A stretch of DNA of 14,814 nt from NCBI GenBank assembly GCA_031284275.1, contig JAITAD010000082.1, forward strand, positions 1 to 14,814. The letters are read 5' to 3'. The notes below the pieces were generated by a model that did no database searches, had not been told where the DNA came from, and was given only the letters and a program-made list of their open reading frames with translations. Below, in pieces: positions 14,543 to 14,814 of the stretch. Source of the stretch: Tannerellaceae bacterium (GTDB lineage: Bacteria > Bacteroidota > Bacteroidia > Bacteroidales > Tannerellaceae). Every line of letters starts with the position of its first letter. Position 1 is the stretch's first letter. A program made the position numbers and the translations under genes.

Positions 14543-14814
14543 TCAATCGAGTTGGCTGCGAAGTTCTCGAGGTAAATAGAACGTGGCCGTCTTATCCACA
14601 TAAACGATGACGGAACTCAGCCTGATATCCTTTTTCCCTAACTTCACCAAGTTAGTAAAAGGAAAAGCCGTAAGCGATTTTTTACCTTTCTTGACGGAAA
14701 GTGTCGGGGAAGAAGCACCTTCCGCCGCCGGCTTTATCGTGTACGCACAATCGTGGAAAACTTCAGTGTGGGGAGCAAACAGGTTTTCCGTACACTCATC
14801 CAATGACGGCAAAG
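14543..14814 (-). CDS. C-terminal end of an unrecognised gene, cut by window edge
   Basis: An open frame enters from the right edge and ends with TGA at 14543-14545, giving about 90 residues. It is rich in Lys, Thr and alternating hydrophobics, and ends VIVYVDKTATFYLPREL plus five residues. I do not recognise the family. The pattern suggests beta strands, not a membrane protein. Its stop is 4 nt before the MlaE-like start, so it is probably the upstream partner in the same operon. The same strand, tight spacing and lack of a competing frame support it as real, but only a fragment is visible. Confidence 0.5.
   Translation of the reverse strand, partial: LPSLDECTENLFAPHTEVFHDCAYTIKPAAEGASSPTLSVKKGKKSLTAFPFTNLVKLGKKDIRLSSVIVYVDKTATFYLPRELRSQLD

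Overview
The window looks like chromosomal DNA from a member of the Bacteroidota, most likely order Bacteroidales. Several things point there: a C-terminal sorting domain of the type IX secretion system (T9SS), the Bacteroidetes-specific N-succinylornithine carbamoyltransferase with its diagnostic Pro90, repeated matches to the Bacteroidetes -7 promoter element TAnnTTTG, and the absence of clear Shine-Dalgarno sequences. Presence of T9SS favours a Porphyromonas/Tannerella/Paludibacter-like relative over gut Bacteroides, but the genus is not resolved from sequence alone. Base composition is near 50% G+C throughout, and there are no transposases, integrases, tRNAs, rRNAs or CRISPR arrays.

Layout, left to right. 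(1) 1-2197, minus strand: an envelope-glycan pair, a GT-C/family-39-like membrane glycosyltransferase overlapping by 11 bases a family-2 glycosyltransferase that runs off the left edge. (2) 2371-3903, plus strand: a YigZ/IMPACT-family protein, then fabD behind its own promoter-like motif. (3) 3869-4543, minus: a phosphoglycolate-phosphatase-like HAD hydrolase whose tail overlaps the tail of fabD. (4) 4658-5608, plus: argF', divergent from the HAD gene. (5) 5651-9033, plus: a compact run of glyQS, an FKBP-type prolyl isomerase lipoprotein and xseA, with gaps of 3 nt and -1 nt. (6) 9034-12834, minus: a 1266-residue secreted surface protein (signal peptide, GLUG-type repeats, about nine MBG-like beta repeats, T9SS sorting domain), whose stop codon directly abuts that of xseA. 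(7) 13014-14814, minus: an MlaF-like ATPase, an MlaE-like permease, and the C-terminal end of an unrecognised upstream gene. No gap between genes exceeds 300 bases; the longest, 2198-2370, holds back-to-back promoter-like motifs and one copy of a dyad element.

Most of the window is housekeeping: fatty-acid initiation, arginine synthesis, translation, periplasmic or outer-membrane protein folding, DNA repair and lipid transport. The less ordinary parts are the repeat-rich T9SS cargo protein and a pair of identical 15-bp dyad elements (AGTTCC-N3-GGAACT) set exactly 168 bp apart around the start of the family-39 glycosyltransferase gene. I found no clearly new multi-gene system; the strongest leads are those two items.
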